A stretch of 6,161 nucleotides of DNA from Clostridia bacterium. Its GTDB lineage: Bacteria; Bacillota_A; Clostridia; Oscillospirales; CAG-272. The notes under the pieces were generated by a model, which did no database searches, had not been told where the DNA came from, and was given only the letters and a program-made list of their open reading frames with translations. The stretch is from the NCBI GenBank assembly GCA_017414585.1, contig JAFQLN010000062.1, forward strand, positions 1 through 6,161. The letters are read 5' to 3'. How positions within the stretch are numbered: the first letter of the stretch is position 1; each line of letters begins with the position of its first letter. Positions 5,926 to 6,161 of this stretch are shown here, piece after piece. Made by a program: the position numbers and the translations under genes.

Positions 5926-6161
5926 GGGAGTGGGGTGGTTATCTTACAGTCTCAGCTTCAGGTTATCCCCTCGATAATCCCCGGTTTCACCTTGGAGAAT
6001 TTTCCGCAAGGGAAATTCTCGGGAGTGGGGTGGTTCGCTTACAATTTCAGCTTCAGATTATCCCCACGATAATCCCCGGATTCACCTTGGAGAATTTTCC
6101 GAAAGGGAAATTCTCGGGAGTGGGGTGGTTGTCTTACAATTTCAGCTTCAGATTATCCCCA

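Larger units (their letters stand above)
5848..6161. repeat. Tandem array of a 95-bp structured non-coding unit
   Basis: Units begin at 5848, 5943, 6038 and 6133 (the last cut by the window edge after 29 bp). The spacing is exactly 95 bp and all start with CTTACA. Units 1 and 3 differ at only four positions (43, 65 and the last two); unit 2 differs from unit 1 at six (7, 9, 20, 29 and the last two). The last two bases of each unit (AT, CG, GT) vary every time. A 95-bp period is not a multiple of three, and the unit carries no shared long frame, so it is not a protein repeat. There are no unique spacers, so it is not CRISPR. Each unit contains two hairpins (separate entries) and a G-rich tail GGGAGTGGGGTGG. 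It lies upstream of the radical SAM operon and may extend beyond the window. I do not recognise the family. Confidence 0.95.

Noticed and set aside
5926..5938. G-quadruplex in the G-rich tail GGGAGTGGGGTGG.
   Set aside because: Only three G-runs are separated by loops within the unit, so a stable intramolecular quadruplex is not supported; the runs may instead pair with the CCCC tracts.
5390..5977. A 195-codon plus-strand open frame over the radical SAM start and the array.
   Set aside because: It lies antisense to the radical SAM core and runs into the non-coding repeats, and its translation shows no recognisable domain.
5848..6161. CRISPR array.
   Set aside because: The 95-bp units are nearly identical throughout, with no short repeats separated by unique spacers and no cas genes in view.
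5868..6161. DnaA-box or iteron-based replication origin (TTATCCCCA resembles TTATCCACA).
   Set aside because: Each copy has a mismatch to the DnaA box, the unit is far longer than usual iterons, there is no AT-rich unwinding region, and no replication gene is present.

Overview
The window looks like accessory chromosomal DNA from an anaerobic bacterium, most likely an uncultured gut-type Clostridia (Oscillospirales or Christensenellales-like). The evidence is strong AGGAGG-type ribosome binding sites, sigma-A-type promoters with an extended -10, moderate GC (roughly half, by eye), and a radical-SAM/UroD-like/glycoside hydrolase gene mix. This is inference; Lentisphaerota or Verrucomicrobiota cannot be excluded without a database search.

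Layout. (1) Positions 1-496, minus strand: the first 165 codons of a TldD/PmbA-family protein, cut off by the window edge. (2) 497-710: a 214-bp divergent regulatory region with a weak promoter for tldD and a very good extended -10 promoter for the gene on its right. (3) 711-1421, plus strand: a compact family GH16 glycoside hydrolase without signal peptide. (4) 1444-1483: a strong bidirectional terminator hairpin shared by two convergent genes. (5) 5710 down to 1505, minus strand: a probable three-gene operon, in transcription order a radical SAM/SPASM protein, a UroD-like (methyltransferase/decarboxylase fold) protein and a GH50-like (beta-agarase-like) glycoside hydrolase. The gaps are 72 and 90 bp, with no terminator that has a U-tract. 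(6) 5736-5787: a terminator-like hairpin with a U-tract 22 nt before the start codon of the first operon gene, so a possible attenuator. (7) 5848-6161 and beyond the edge: a tandem array of a non-coding 95-bp unit. Each unit holds two hairpins, one capped by a GNRA tetraloop; the differences between units tend to keep the hairpins paired if the plus strand is the RNA.

How the parts may work together. GH16 and GH50-like enzymes are both associated with beta-linked galactans or glucans, and neither carries an export signal here, so they probably act on imported oligosaccharides in the cytoplasm. The UroD-like protein belongs to a fold that includes methyl-transferring enzymes. A speculative reading is an anaerobic pathway for a methylated or otherwise decorated galactan, with the radical SAM enzyme modifying a substrate or activating a partner. 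The two least explained elements are the 95-bp structured repeat array and the attenuator-like hairpin between it and the operon.
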